Positions 23,101 to 34,424 are shown, numbered from the stretch's first letter. The stretch is 64,000 nucleotides of DNA from Sthenelais limicola (GCA_942159475.1 OW804096.1:101654194-101718193); one strand, 5' to 3'. Numbers and translations are program-made. The notes: a model not told the origin generated them from the letters alone.

Positions 23101-26100
23101 AATACAAATGGTTAGTACAAAAGATTTTTATTTATGTATTTTATCAGAATTCTATAGCCAATGAGTAATCTTAATGCTAGAACTATTTTCCATTGGGGGA
23201 ATGATTGAAACGGTTATCCTGATCTACTACTGTTTCTTGAGCCATTAAGTGTTATTCAATATGATACTATGATAGCAGTTTACATGATTTGGAATGGGTA
23301 AGCTACTAAGACATGAGATAGCTTAGCTTTGTACTGAGCGTCTATGGTATGGTAGTTGTAGTATTATTCCAATCCATGCGTCTTGTATTTTTCGCGTTGT
23401 TTTATTCGACGTAATTATTGTTCTTCTTATTGATATCCATTGTAGGTATAGTGTGCTTTGTAACAGTATTGCTTGATTTTGTATTTTCTAATGTAATAGT
23501 GAGATGGATTATTATGTTGTAGTGAGTAACTTCTTTATTAGGCACCGTGTGAAAACATCCATAGGGGATTTCACGTCTTTTTCTCTTCTATATAAGTTTA
23601 AATATTGTATTGGCCTTAAACTGAATAATAAAAAAAAACTTCTGTCTATTCTAGGGTGTGAAGTCTTCATGAATCAATCATCAGCCACCGTAAAGGCCCC
23701 AATCTACCGCCAAACCATTGGAGCGGAGAAACTCAACTGCACCTACCACATAAACACAGGGAGTACCTCTGGACATGTCGCTTTATCGTTTGATGAAGTC
23801 AGCATTACCAAGGGTGCGGTCCGTGTTTGGGATGGGAAATCCCGGTCTGCTGACTTGGTGCTTGATACTACCGGTATTAGTCCATTTTATCTATTCATTT
23901 TAGTTTAGGGAGAACTCATAGCTTAGCCTTGCTCTTCACATCAAATTAAGTGTTGGGACAGGTTCTTTGTGTATAATTCCATTTTTTGTTTCGTTTGATA
24001 TAACACATAAGTGAGAATCTTAAAGGACCTTATCGCAATTATAGTTTGATTAGCTGATCGCCGCAAGAATGACTATCCTTTATAGCGGTCCTCCTAGGTC
24101 ACAAGAACCTAACAATTCATTCTAAATCCTGGCCTCAGGGAAATTGTTGAATTAATTGCATCACATGTGAGTACCATCGACCGACCACTTGAAGACTTAT
24201 GGTCGCTAGTGATCACATGGTATTGCGGTCCATATTTCAGTTGCTTGTGTTCCCGCTTGTGATCGCACAAATATCAAAATTGTTGGATTAACTGCAATAA
24301 AATCGTAGCTCGCCGAGAGAGCTATCTGTCAATAGCCCTTGAAATCTAAGCCTCACTGCAAAGTATGATTGCTTTTATACAACTTCTCAGTATTATGAAG
24401 ACATTCCTCCTTCCCACCACTCTTCTGTAGTGTAAATACCGTATAGCCTGTGAGTTAAGTGAAGCGTTTTAGGCATTTAACATTCACGTTGCAATTTTCT
24501 TCATTCAGGAAAACTCCGCGATAGCTTTATCGACATTGTTTCTTCAAATCAGGACATCCTAATGGAAACGATCTTACCTCCAAGCAAGATAGAGTCTTTC
24601 TCGGCCCATTATATTACGGAGGATGAAGGTATTTTGGTGTTAATGCCGTTATCACCGTATAGTTCATTTAGAGTTGATATTTAATTATTTATTCTTGCAT
24701 CACTTTAGATAGACATTTCATGACTGTCAGTCATTTTGTACTTCTGTGCATTTAATTTTTCCACTAATTACACACTCACGGTGTTGATGAAGTAAACAGT
24801 CAATCTCTAATTCAAATCACTTTACTCATCTCATCTCATTTCACTAATCCTCACTCCACTTGGATGTCGCCATGGCATTTTTTTAAATGTTTTTATTGGC
24901 CACATCATTTAATACATTTACAAAAAAATACGCATAATCACATATGTGATTTTTTTCAAGCGTTGCCAAATATTAGGTAACATGTATCATTAAGCAACCA
25001 TCACTCACTCACTCTATTCTTTTTAATAGATTGTGGTGCCGGTATTATCAAGTTGAACGGCAAATATTCTTTGACAAGCCCAGGATTCCCGAAAAACTAC
25101 GCCAACAACATGGATTGTCGCTGGCTTGTCATGGCTCCTGAAGGTTACACAATTAAATTAGATTTTGCGACAGTCGACCTTGCTGATACAGTGGACAACA
25201 TCCTGGTCAATGACGGTGGCGCTAAATCATCTTATAGTTTGGTGAATATTCACGCTGGATACAAACAGAGTAAGTGCGTTCAAGGATTGTGTTTTTGCCA
25301 AGGCTGAATTTTTCCTTAGGTTTCAAACTAATAAAATGAATATTTAAGTACAGTATGGTAATTGATTTTGACATGACGTCCATTTATGATTATTACACTA
25401 TGTATGGATTACTATGGGTCATCTCAGCAAATACACATCCAACTGAACTGCCCTCAGTGGAAGATATTAGGCTATTTTTTACGTTTATAATTAATTAAAG
25501 GTACAGGGACATTCTGTTTCACAGTGCCGTGATTCTTCCTATCAACTTTCTAGAAGTTATCCAAGTTTTTAATTGCATCCGTCTGTTATTTCATTTTTGA
25601 CAATTCAGAGGACCTTGTTATGACCAGCACCAGCAAATTATTGATCCGCTTCCGGACGGATGACAGTCTGACAGGCAGAGGGTTCAATATAACCCTGTCA
25701 CCTCTCGGTAAGAGTAACCTTCTATAGCTAGAGTCAGTATTACATTGTTTATACGGTTGAACATACTACTTCTAATGTTCTGTTGTCAGTTATGCAGTGA
25801 TTCTAATAGAAATTTATAACCATTTTGCAGCATATGGTGGGAGTGCTCGCAATAGCGGCCGGGTTGTACTAAAGAAACACAAGGAGCTTGATATAAATCC
25901 GGTGTACGACGTCCCCAATGCTACCATTCCCTCACCTCCTGTGTACTTTCTGCTTGAAGTTCCTGTTGGTCAACAAGTGAGTTTTACTCATCAACTGAAA
26001 TCCCGATGAACTAATGAAATATGTTTGATGACGGTAGCTCCCTTTAAAACCTACCACTATATACAGACATATTTATTTGCTTTGTTTTGTTGCTTACGTT

Positions 26101-29100
26101 CCGAACCCCTTTATGATCAGTAATACATTTCCAGGTGAAGGTCGAAATGAATGATTCCTTTTTCATGCCTACTTCAACGATCGACTTCAGGGATGGTGCG
26201 AATCCGAATGCTACTCTTATCGGGCATTATCGGTAATTGATTATATTTATTTGTTTTTTTTAAAGATTTTATTTACACTTGGTTACCGACTCCCCTTTTC
26301 GGGGTTAGTTCTGTCGGGCCAAGCTAACTGTTTGCATCATCAAAATAGATCGTTGTTATTCTCGTTAGGCTACTGATATGGCCAATCTTGAAAAAAAACC
26401 ACATCTTGTAATCTGTAGTGACTGAAGTAATTTTGTTTTGTTTCAGATCTGACAAATCTTCCTATCCTGTTGTATCTAATGGAAACCAGATGTTGATTGT
26501 AGTTAATGGGTTCTACATCAATGGGTCGATGTCAAGGCAATATTTCATAGCTGACTTTACAAGCGTTATCCCTGGTAAGTTATAAAAGGCTAGCTGTAAA
26601 ATGCTGGCAAGAAGACTTCTATTTCGTTGTAATGGGCGCAGCCTCCTTTAATACCCCTTTCACACTACACCCAGAAAGCGCTTTGAGGCGCTTTGGAGGT
26701 GTAGTGTGAATAGAACCGACTTGTAGAAAGCGCTTCCAAACCGACTCAGAAGCGAATTGGGTAATTCACCTCAGATAGGTGAATTGGGTAAACCGCTTCG
26801 CTTCGCTTTCTCAGTGCTAATTCTGGTAGTGTGAATGGAACCGAAGTGAAGTGAAGTGGTTTCTGACGTCATCGATCAGATGTGTTGCTTATAAACGTAT
26901 GGAGAATACTACGGCGACCTGCCCTGCAGTCTGAATCGAACCGACTTACTGAAAGCGCTACGAAGCGCTTCTCTGCTGCAGTCTGCATGGGGCGAATTAT
27001 AGAAACCAGTTCGCAACGATTCGCTACGCTTCACTTCGGTTGTGTAGTGTGAAAGGGGTATTAGTCTCATAGGATATATGGTAGAGAAGTCTATACTCCA
27101 GGACTGTTGCACCTTAATTCTTAGTAGGAAAACGGGGGGTGGCTAAAGAGTGAACACATGCGTTTGTTTTGAGTGTGTGTGCTGCTGATTGGATGGTGTT
27201 TGACTTGGACTGTAAGGATTTAAGTGCAGGAGTTTTGTGGCTTGGCCTGTTGGCTGTGATTGACAGGGAGGTACACAGAATGAAGGGCCAACGTGGGGCT
27301 GGTGTACTGGTGTAAGTGACAAAAAGTGTACACTTGGTTCTTTGGCACATCTAGTTGATTCTGCTAATGTTGTCTGAAAGTGATAAATACTAGATATATT
27401 CTTGGATTTTGTTAAGTTTAATGATTATCTTGAACAAGCTTTTAGCATATTTTATATTCAATTAGTGTAGATTTGTGTACCAAAATCAGTACATATTTCC
27501 GAGTCTGGACCCATGACTAGTGGTTACATAATGTGGTGTTTGCACAAGTGACCAGCTTATCCTGTGTGAGTGACAGGGAGGGAGAGAGTACCAGAGGCCT
27601 GTGAGGGGTTCTGTAACTCTACTAGGCAAAGGAGGAAGGGTGGGGTTGGCTTAGGGTAACAATACTTTTTAAACTTTTGGGAGTTATGATAATATACTGT
27701 ATGTATGTGTTGTGTGAATGAGCAACAAGTTTATACCAACGAGTTTATACTAGGTTAGTATAAAGCACTGTAATAGACATGCAGAGTGGCACATGCAAAT
27801 CCCCTATTCCAGATATGTAAATGAGGGTGAGAAGAGCCCATGGTTACATAATATGGTGTTTGCACAAGTGACCAGCTTATCTGATGATCAAGAGAGAGAG
27901 AACCTGATTGACAGAATGACTCTAACTGATTCTAAAGGGGACTTTTGCATAGCCAGTGATTGTGAATTTGTACTCTTTGTGTATTATTATTGTGCATCAC
28001 CGCCACAGGTGAGCCAGTGGGCCGTGCTGACAATTTGACAAAAAAATGGTTATTTTTATTCATTTATTTTTATTGCTATCTCAACTTTACGGTGGGCTAT
28101 CTCAACTTTACGATGGGCTATCTCGACTTTTCTGACTTTCCGAACAACTATTTTGACTTTGCATGAGGCAAAAAGAAACCACTATATATGATCAACTTAT
28201 CAGTAATCAATTATATACTAAAATATGGAATAAATGTATATAAAGAATAGTTCAAGCAAAAAGTAAATGAATAGTTAAGCTAATCAGCTGAGCTAGCCTC
28301 CTAGTATCGAAAGATACTATAGCATATGGCAGTAGTATGTTATATTTTTTTTGTTTTGATGTGAATTATTATGGATAGCATTTTAATCTATTCTGATATT
28401 AATGCAGATCGCATACTGATTTCCATATTCTGGGGGGGGGGGGGGGGAATATATTTCAATATTCAAGTATTTTGCTTAGAAACTCTTTAACTTCTTGTTT
28501 TTTTCTAATTTATTCGTAATTTCGAGCCACAAATCGAAAATGTAGAACAGTGCTAAACTAGCAACATATCTATGAGATCACAAAGGTAGTTACACATATC
28601 CAAAGCAACCACTGATGTTACCAGGTAAGTTCAGGTGGAAAGGTCGTTCTGATCGAGATCATTAAGATCTCGTGTGTGTGAAAGGTATCGTCTTACTTCC
28701 TCTTTAACTCCTTGGATCTGATATTATTGTACCGATACGTTAGACGTAAGTGTATCTGCTTTTGTTTCTTTGGGGATAACTAAGGGATTCATTATGTATA
28801 TTTACTTAGCGGCTACCTAGCGCATTTATGAACTCGGGAGTTATGAAAAGCGTTTTTTAAACTGTAACGCCCCCGAAGAAGAATTCATGTCAGACATCTT
28901 TTAAACGGAGCCTGGTTGCTAACACAGTATTTTCGTCTTTCAGGCCAACAGTTTAATCTTGCCGGAGACAGTGGGAGTGCGTCCCTGAGAGAACACGACC
29001 TCAACAAAACTGCTACTTATATTATTGTAAATCCCTCCACAGACAGTGAGTATAGGAACAACCAGCGCATCACATTTTCTTATCTTTTGTTAACATGTTA

Positions 29101-30932
29101 TTAATTCTTGAAAAACAACAAATATTGGCATGTATGCCAAATCTCACCCTGTGTTCGCCAACTGAAATAAACGAATTAATTATTAATTTCTTTGGCAACC
29201 TTCAGACCAATCTAATTGTGTGATAGATGGAGGAGGTTTTAAGAAAACCATTTGAGGAAGAACAATTCAAGTCAATAGCTAATTGAAATGGTTTCCAAAA
29301 TAATGACGAGATGTTGCACGAAGTGAATTACTACGTTAGAAAAAAAAAATATTATCCAGAGCTCCATACTATTGTGATCAAGACATATTGAAGAGTTTTG
29401 TATATCCGGTCGACATCTCTGACAGTTGTTGGGTATTTTTTTTTAATAAACATTGTGTTTGTTTGCTTTTCAGATATTGTATCTTTGGAAATACATGACC
29501 TTTATCTTCCACACAACTCGACGATTTCCCTTTACCGTGGTCCATCCGACCAGTCTATTAGATTTTTACAAATGACCGGAACTGGTGATCACGAGCCCAC
29601 TCGATCATTTCCCGTTATCTACACAAAAGAAGCCAGGTATACTTAATTTTCTTGTGTATTCTTTAAATTATAGGAAGTGTCGTGTTATAGCAAGGAGGTA
29701 AAACCTTATACCGTATTTCCTTGAATAGGCGCCCCCCGGCGCTAATTAAGTCAAGGGACTTTGTACCAGGCGCCTATTCAAGGCCCGGCGCTTATTCAAG
29801 GCCCGGCGCTTATTCAAAGAAGGTAGAATGAGCATGGAAATTATAGAATAAAATAAATATTTGCATTTCTTTCATCTAAAACATACTCGTTTTAATTTGC
29901 CATAATTATATTCCAAATGTTTCAGAAGGATCGTCATAAAATGGCATATAGACAGTGTAAAGTTATGCCAGTGTCTGGTTACTGTTAACATAACAGTAAA
30001 TTCGAACTAACCACCAGCATGAAACTGGATACTTACCTAGTTCTGCTGGCGGGCATCCTAATTAAGATTGTTTGTTTAATAACAACCTCAAGAGACTTTG
30101 TATCCACAACAGAAATGACACTACTGAAGATAGACAAAGCCAAACCAGTGATAAATCATTACCACTACAGCTAGTTATAGTGACAAGTCCAAATCGTATT
30201 GCATCATTTGTTTTGATACATTTGTGATGTGTTTCAGGAAAATGAGTCATAAGTCGCAAAAAATAGATTTTGAGATATCATTATATTTGAAAAGATGAAA
30301 TCAAGCCGATTCCAATGGTAGTAAACAGTCTAATAATCTAATAAGTATTTCTAGATTTTAAGTTCGATATTTTCATTTTTAAAAAAATGTTTCCAATATA
30401 TCTCGGGGGCAATAAACAGTAAAGTAACTAAATATACTCCATATGAGGACCTTTAAAACAAAAGGATATATTAGATACATTGTCCTGAAATTTGGTACAT
30501 CGATCGATATAACTATAAGTGATAAACTCGCCAAAAATCAGAACATTGCAATAAAGTGATCTTGTAAAATAAACACTTTGAAAAATAACATTTTTGCGAC
30601 TTGTGACTCATTTCCCTGAAACACATCACATTTGATAGCTTAACCCCCGCTCATTCAAGGCCCGGCGCTTATTAGTAAATCATGCTCTCGGCCCGGCGGT
30701 ATTTCAAGGAAATACAGTACTTCCGTGTTCATAGTGGAATAATATACATTTATTAAATGTCGGTTTTGATTTGATTAGATTTGAAAAGGAGTCGATGATT
30801 TTCATTCAAATATTCATTTTCAGAATTGTGTATTCCTTAAATTCTACTGATGGAGTTTCACCAAAACAGTTGTTGTTGAGTTTCTCCTTCCAAACTATTC
30901 CAGGTAGGATGATATACCAAATTCTTTACGTG

Positions 30933-30965
<33 letters not shown>

Positions 30966-33900
30966 ACACACACACACAAAACAAAAACTTTACGACCCCA
31001 TTACCTCGATTGGCATCCAATGGTAGCGCGTGCTTATGAGGATTTACCAACAGTAATCTTATGTTCTGACATCATGTAATACAAATATTTACTTAAAGTT
31101 CATGGTCACTTTTAGGACAACAAACTTCATGGAGCCATAAATACAACATCCAAGTCTCAATTTTTTTACCTCCATTTATGTCTAACTTATGGTCTCTTAC
31201 AGGCCCGAATTGAGAAAGCTTACTTGAAAAGGTCTGTTTAGCACAAGAGGGCACTGAGAGTGCTGTGTGACGTCACAAAGGCGCGCCAGAAATGAGCATA
31301 ATATCCCGACCTTTATAATAAACATAATATTTTGGGGTTTACTGACACTTTAATTTCTTCCTTTCAGGCTGTGATGGTCTCGATTTAAGCTCTGCTAATG
31401 GAGGATCGTTGCTTTCACCCCTCTATCCTAACCAATACCCAGTAAATGCCCACTGCTCGTGGTCCTTCACTCCGGTGCAGAATATGATGCTGCGGCTTAA
31501 CTTTAAGGTGATTTTTATTAAGTGCTTTTCGCCGCTTAGGTATTTATGTGAACACGAGTCATGTGCCTCACCATTGTATAAATGCAATTTGCTATTGCTT
31601 CTCGTCATATTCCACTCATGAAGCTTCTGTGATAAATAATGTTATGTAACATAACGTCCCGTTATGTAAGCTAAATTATTAGATGAATTATCAATAATTA
31701 CCTAAACATTGATATCATATTTACAAACTTTAATTGCTCGAATGATTACATAAAAGCGTGTAGGCTATCCATACCAAGTATTACTATTCCACTCAATAGT
31801 ATCTCATTGCTTTTGCTCCAGGGGGACACTTTGAAGTGAGCTACCTTTAAAATCGACTGTTACTTTTCACTTTTTAGGATTTTACCCTAAGTGATGGGCA
31901 CACTCTAACTGTTGAGGCTGATCACTACCATATCCTGCCTAACAGCTCTACTCCGGCTGTTAGTTCTGAGATATTAAGGACATTGTCAGGTACTCCTGGC
32001 GATGTTCCAGACATGATTATCTCTATGAACAATAATAGCATTAACACTACTAAAGTCAAGCTCACGTTCGATGCTACATTCAAAGGGAATGACTCGGATC
32101 TGAAGGTAGCGCAGGGATTTAAGGTGGCTTATGAACATCTAGGTGTGTTTTTCTAACTTATTTCTTCCTTTTTGTAATTCACTTTAAATTGACATAAGTC
32201 TTTAATTTTGTATTAGATATAGCATGTGTTTCTATTTTCAATGCCTTTAGTTGACATTGTTTTTACTCGGCAGCATGTGGAGGCAATTTAACTGATGGTA
32301 CTAAGACAGTTCAGACTCCGCACTTCCCCAGTACTGTTGATGCAGACAGTTTGACATGTGTTTGGATCATTGATCTACCAACTCACCCAGCATCAGACAA
32401 CACCTCGGTGAACATAGTTAATTATCAGTACAACATCAAGCACTTCTCTGACAACACAAATACATCCACGTTCGTACAATTTGTTTTTCCATTTACTTTA
32501 TAAATGCAAGATACTAAGATAGAACTTAACGCGAGCAGCATATGCGACAACATATTCACAAAACGTGAGTGGCTTTTGCCGAATGTCTTTCACAAGTGCC
32601 GAAGGCACGCGTGAAAGACATTCACCAAAAGCCACGAGCGTTTTGTGAATGCGTTGTTGCATATGCAGCTCAAGATTAGTTCTATTTTTATGCCATGATA
32701 TATATTTAATCATTATTTAATCATTATTTACCTTCATTTCATTCTCGCAACACTCTGACTCTGCAAAAACAAGCGCCTACAATGTTGCGTCATAAAATGA
32801 GCTTCATTGATTGGCGCAGCTAGATTTACGTAACCAATGAAAATAGCGGGAGTAAATTGGCTGCATTCGAAAAGCAGATTCCACTAGTGAAATCTCTGCA
32901 TGCATATGCCATGGGCTAATCTGGCCATGTTTTTGTGGATACGCACAGCTATCATGGTATGATACATCTTATACTATGTGTAACATAATACATTTTTTCT
33001 TACCTTCTGTACAGCACCCACTTTGAGGCACGTTATGGAGCATCTGAGCGCTCTCCTATGGCAGTGTTGGTGCTGAAGGAAGGAGATAGCGGTGCGATCT
33101 TATCTATAACTAATCAGCTGTGGATCAGCTACACCTTCAACCGCACCAAAGGAAGCAAAGACAAGGGATTTGCTGTCTCCCTGAAATATTCTACGACAGG
33201 TGCGTTTACCTTACCAATAAATGCCATATGATGGAATACTTGGGACATTCTGTAGTATGGCTAGGATATATAATATATTAACTTTTTTCTATGACACTGA
33301 TTGCATTTTGGAAAGTGGGGAATTAAAAACTATCTAACATAGCTGTTTAATCGTATTTCTTCAGTGTGTGGCGCCAAGGATCTATGTGATAATGGCCGAT
33401 GTATGCATAGTGACTGGAAGTGTAATGGAATAGACGAATGTGGGGACGATTCTGATGAGCGAGACTGCTATCACGCTACAAATATGGGTAAGAATATCTG
33501 GCATTTCCACCTGAATATAATAATGTACGACAAATATTGTCTACTAGTATTGAAAACTACTAGTATTTGCACCTGATTGGCAGGTGCAAAGCGACCAATG
33601 AGAAAAGGGTATATATTAAGATATAACTCAACGAGAGATGGATGTAGGATGACATATTCACAAAACACGAGTGCATAGTTTTTCTGTTTTTCCCAAGTGG
33701 CGAAGCCACAAGAGAAAAACAGAAAAATAATGCACAAGTGTTTTGTGAATGCGCATCCTATATCCATCTCAAGTTGGGTTCTATTTTTATGCCATGATAT
33801 ATATATTTTAGCCTTATTCAATCATTATTTACCTTCATTTCATGTCTCGCAACCCTCTGACTCGGCAAAAGCAAGCGCCTACAACTGTCATGAAATGAGC

Positions 33901-34424
33901 GTCATTGATTGGCGCAACTAAATTTACGCAACCAATCAAAATAATGTTGTAAATTGGTTGCATTCGAAAAGCAGCCTGCGCTAGTGAAATCCAGGCATGC
34001 AAATGCCATGGGCTAATCTGGCCATGTTTTTGTGGATACGCACACCTATCATGGCATAAAAGTTATTAAGCAGCTAGCCTCCATACAGGTTGGAACTAGA
34101 GTATAGGAATGTATAGAAATTAAATTTTAGGATATTTGCACAATGAGCTATAACAGATCTTTCAGCAGTTACGATTGAGAAGATCCCTAGTATTGTAGTT
34201 CATGAATACAGATTAAATAATTTTTAAAAAACTGCAAAAAGATTTTGCATTGCATGTTGTTACTCTTTATGTTTACAGTTTCCCGTCTTGTTCTGGGGAT
34301 GGCAATCGTTGTCACATTCATCATTGCCGTGGCTCTAGCGTGTGTGGTACCTGCTGTCTATAAACGAATGAAGTACCCAAACTATAGTGAACTTCGCGAT
34401 CTCATGACCCCCGTCCCTACATAA
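14177..34424 (+). CDS. type I membrane protein: signal peptide, 7 CUB/CUB-like modules, LDLa, TM, short tail
   Basis: Spliced exons: 14177-14204, 21049-21081, 21978-22208, 23009-23110, 23655-23873, 24509-24628, 25030-25269, 25609-25707, 25831-25976, 26135-26232, 26447-26574, 28944-29045, 29474-29636, 30824-30903, 31368-31507, 31878-32142, 32274-32469, 33015-33199, 33365-33487, 34279-34424. All are GT/AG and in phase, giving 2844 nt and 947 residues. Signal peptide 1-20. Modules: about 21-131, 132-244, 245-357, 358-481, 482-596, 597-731, 732-858, each starting at a phase-1 intron. Module 3 opens DCG and has SPGFPKNY, a classic CUB start. Modules 1, 2, 3, 6 and 7 keep only the first cysteine pair; 4 and 5 have no cysteine. 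LDLa (about 859-899) has six Cys and ECGDDSDE for calcium. TM about 903-926; the tail has NYSEL, a YxxL-type sorting motif. Many N-glycosylation sequons. A surface receptor or adhesion role is inferred; no named orthologue recognised. Confidence 0.88.
14612..18145. mobile_element. 3.5-kb element with long (about 0.5 kb) terminal inverted repeats around a decayed ORF
   Basis: About 14612-15150 and 17645-18145 are inverted copies of each other. The word 'aatctgggaacaaattcc' and the following 300 bases recur in both, about 90% alike. Each arm holds two tandem subrepeats (on the left starting near 14653 and 14981), both opening with that word. The outer ends read ATAGTCAGG-AA-TA inward. A short ATTA flanks both ends, but the exact target duplication is unclear. 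The interior carries the pseudogene at 15530-17370. The element lies in intron 1 of the CUB gene. The ends differ from each other by scattered substitutions, so it is not recent. Confidence 0.75.
15530..17370 (+). pseudogene. decayed ORF of a multicopy invertebrate protein family, inside the long-TIR element
   Basis: Pieces in different frames, separated by stops and frameshifts, line up as one protein of roughly 600 residues. In order: GGFHLLKSYFGSMGNIMEDSGL (about 15540-15600); a piece at 15881-16171 with AAGHHQYAKGARLYCQL and CHDWSGN; an EQKLMKA..GGLSRGRM piece (about 16188-16250); LVVDGGWLL (about 16768), then an in-frame TAA at 16828 and TVVFDGYRSSPKDHEH (about 16890-16940); AAAQHSLHAYLQIRDWM (about 17125-17180); and MAPEELLQFTICNCN near the end. 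From memory, this order of blocks belongs to a family of uncharacterised proteins repeated many times in cnidarian, mollusc, echinoderm and fish genomes. That family often ends in a Cys-rich tail, and only CNCN..CSNC remains here. The function is unknown. Its position between inverted repeats argues that it is a transposon gene. Confidence 0.6.
18150..21000. other. no gene seen; remainder of CUB-gene intron 1 with a G-run
   Basis: AT-rich intronic sequence. Short open frames at 18975, 19197, 20073 and 20432 show no recognisable protein. A run of 20 or more G (about 19490-19518) inside purine-rich sequence is the only strong compositional feature. Confidence 0.5.
21018..21081 (+). CDS. alternative first coding exon of the CUB/LDLa gene
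   Basis: Starting at ATG 21018 and ending at the same donor (21082, GTAGGT), this exon encodes a second, equally in-phase signal peptide (21 residues, MIYSFFLAFLALL then the shared VIFRSSLG). It reads straight through the polypyrimidine tract and AG at 21047-21048 that the other model uses as an acceptor after the exon at 14177-14204. Both models join to 21978 in phase. The distal exon has a perfect GTAAGT donor, and the pyrimidine tract would automatically encode Phe/Leu, so I favour the 14177 start. An internal promoter near 20.9 kb remains possible. Confidence 0.35.
21380..21720. repeat. purine-rich (G/A) low-complexity tract in CUB-gene intron
   Basis: About 340 bases almost free of pyrimidines on the plus strand (GGGGA, GAGAGG and similar words). 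The opposite strand therefore shows several overlapping Pro/Ser/Leu-rich open frames, which are artefacts of composition. It separates the signal-peptide exon from the first CUB exon. Confidence 0.8.
26651..27061. mobile_element. 411-bp MITE with TIR ATACCCCTTTCACACTACAC
   Basis: The left end ATACCCCTTTCACACTACAC (26651) and the right end GTGTAGTGTGAAAGGGGTAT (to 27061) are exact inverted copies of 20 bases. TA (or TTA/TTAG) flanks both sides. The interior is subdivided by more copies of 'gaagcg/cgcttc', so the whole element is partly self-complementary. No coding potential. It lies in the 2.4-kb intron 26575-28943 of the CUB gene. Confidence 0.8.
27521..27881. repeat. 41-bp direct repeat (27521-27561 and 27841-27881)
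   Basis: The segments beginning 'tggttacataat' and ending 'gaccagcttatc' are offset by 320 bp and differ at one base. The second lies in a short open frame (27793-28038) that resembles nothing I know. Intronic. Confidence 0.6.
28079..28150. repeat. short tandem repeat, about 22-bp unit (ctatctcaactttacggtgg)
   Basis: Three imperfect units of 'gctatctcaactttacgatgg', the last decaying into 'gacttttctgactttccg'. The final part resembles the ACTTGAC..GACTTTTT minisatellites at 45.7 and 47.4 kb in vocabulary. Confidence 0.55.
29709..30719. mobile_element. 1-kb TIR element (TACYGTATTTCCTTGAA) with GGCGC subrepeats
   Basis: The left end TACCGTATTTCCTTGAATAGG (29709) pairs with the right end TTCAAGGAAATACAGTA (to 30719). 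Inside both ends 'aaggcccggcgcttattca' recurs two or three times. A shortened relative lies at 43.24-43.35 kb in the opposite orientation. A second inverted-repeat element (30224-30629) is nested inside. There is no ORF. It sits in the CUB-gene intron 29637-30823. Confidence 0.75.
30224..30629. mobile_element. nested fold-back element, TIR GTGATGTGTTTCAGG-AAATGAGTCA
   Basis: GTGATGTGTTTCAGGAAAATGAGTCATAAGTCGC at 30224 is matched at the right end (to 30629) by its reverse complement with a few changes. The inner left part (about 30230-30360) is about 80% identical to 10305-10440 and 11182-11317 in the KIF14 intron, so the same repeat family appears in two contexts. Confidence 0.7.
30937..30976. 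repeat. poly-C run followed by (CA)n
   Basis: About 29 C followed by ACACACACAC, 30 bases after a splice donor (30904). Possible assembly uncertainty in its length. Confidence 0.9.
32533..32967. repeat. composite repeat copy 1: 139-bp palindrome plus about 290-bp TIR tail
   Basis: 32533-32671 folds into a near-perfect hairpin with arms of about 60 bp and an apical AGTGCCGAAGGCAC. It is followed by a segment running from 'tttttatgccatgata' to 'ctatcatggtatgat' (about 32684-32967), whose ends are inverted copies. The same order of parts recurs at 33635-34062. It lies in the CUB-gene intron 32470-33014. Confidence 0.75.
33635..34062. repeat. composite repeat copy 2: 136-bp palindrome plus about 280-bp TIR tail
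   Basis: 33635-33770 is a hairpin with apical AAGTGGCGAAGCCAC. The outer arms (gacatattcacaaaac / gttttgtgaatgcg) match copy 1, but the middle of the stem differs in sequence while staying self-complementary. The tail 33787-34062 (TTTTTATGCCATGATA to TATCATGGCATAAAA) is about 90% identical to the tail of copy 1. It lies in the intron 33488-34278. Confidence 0.75.
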
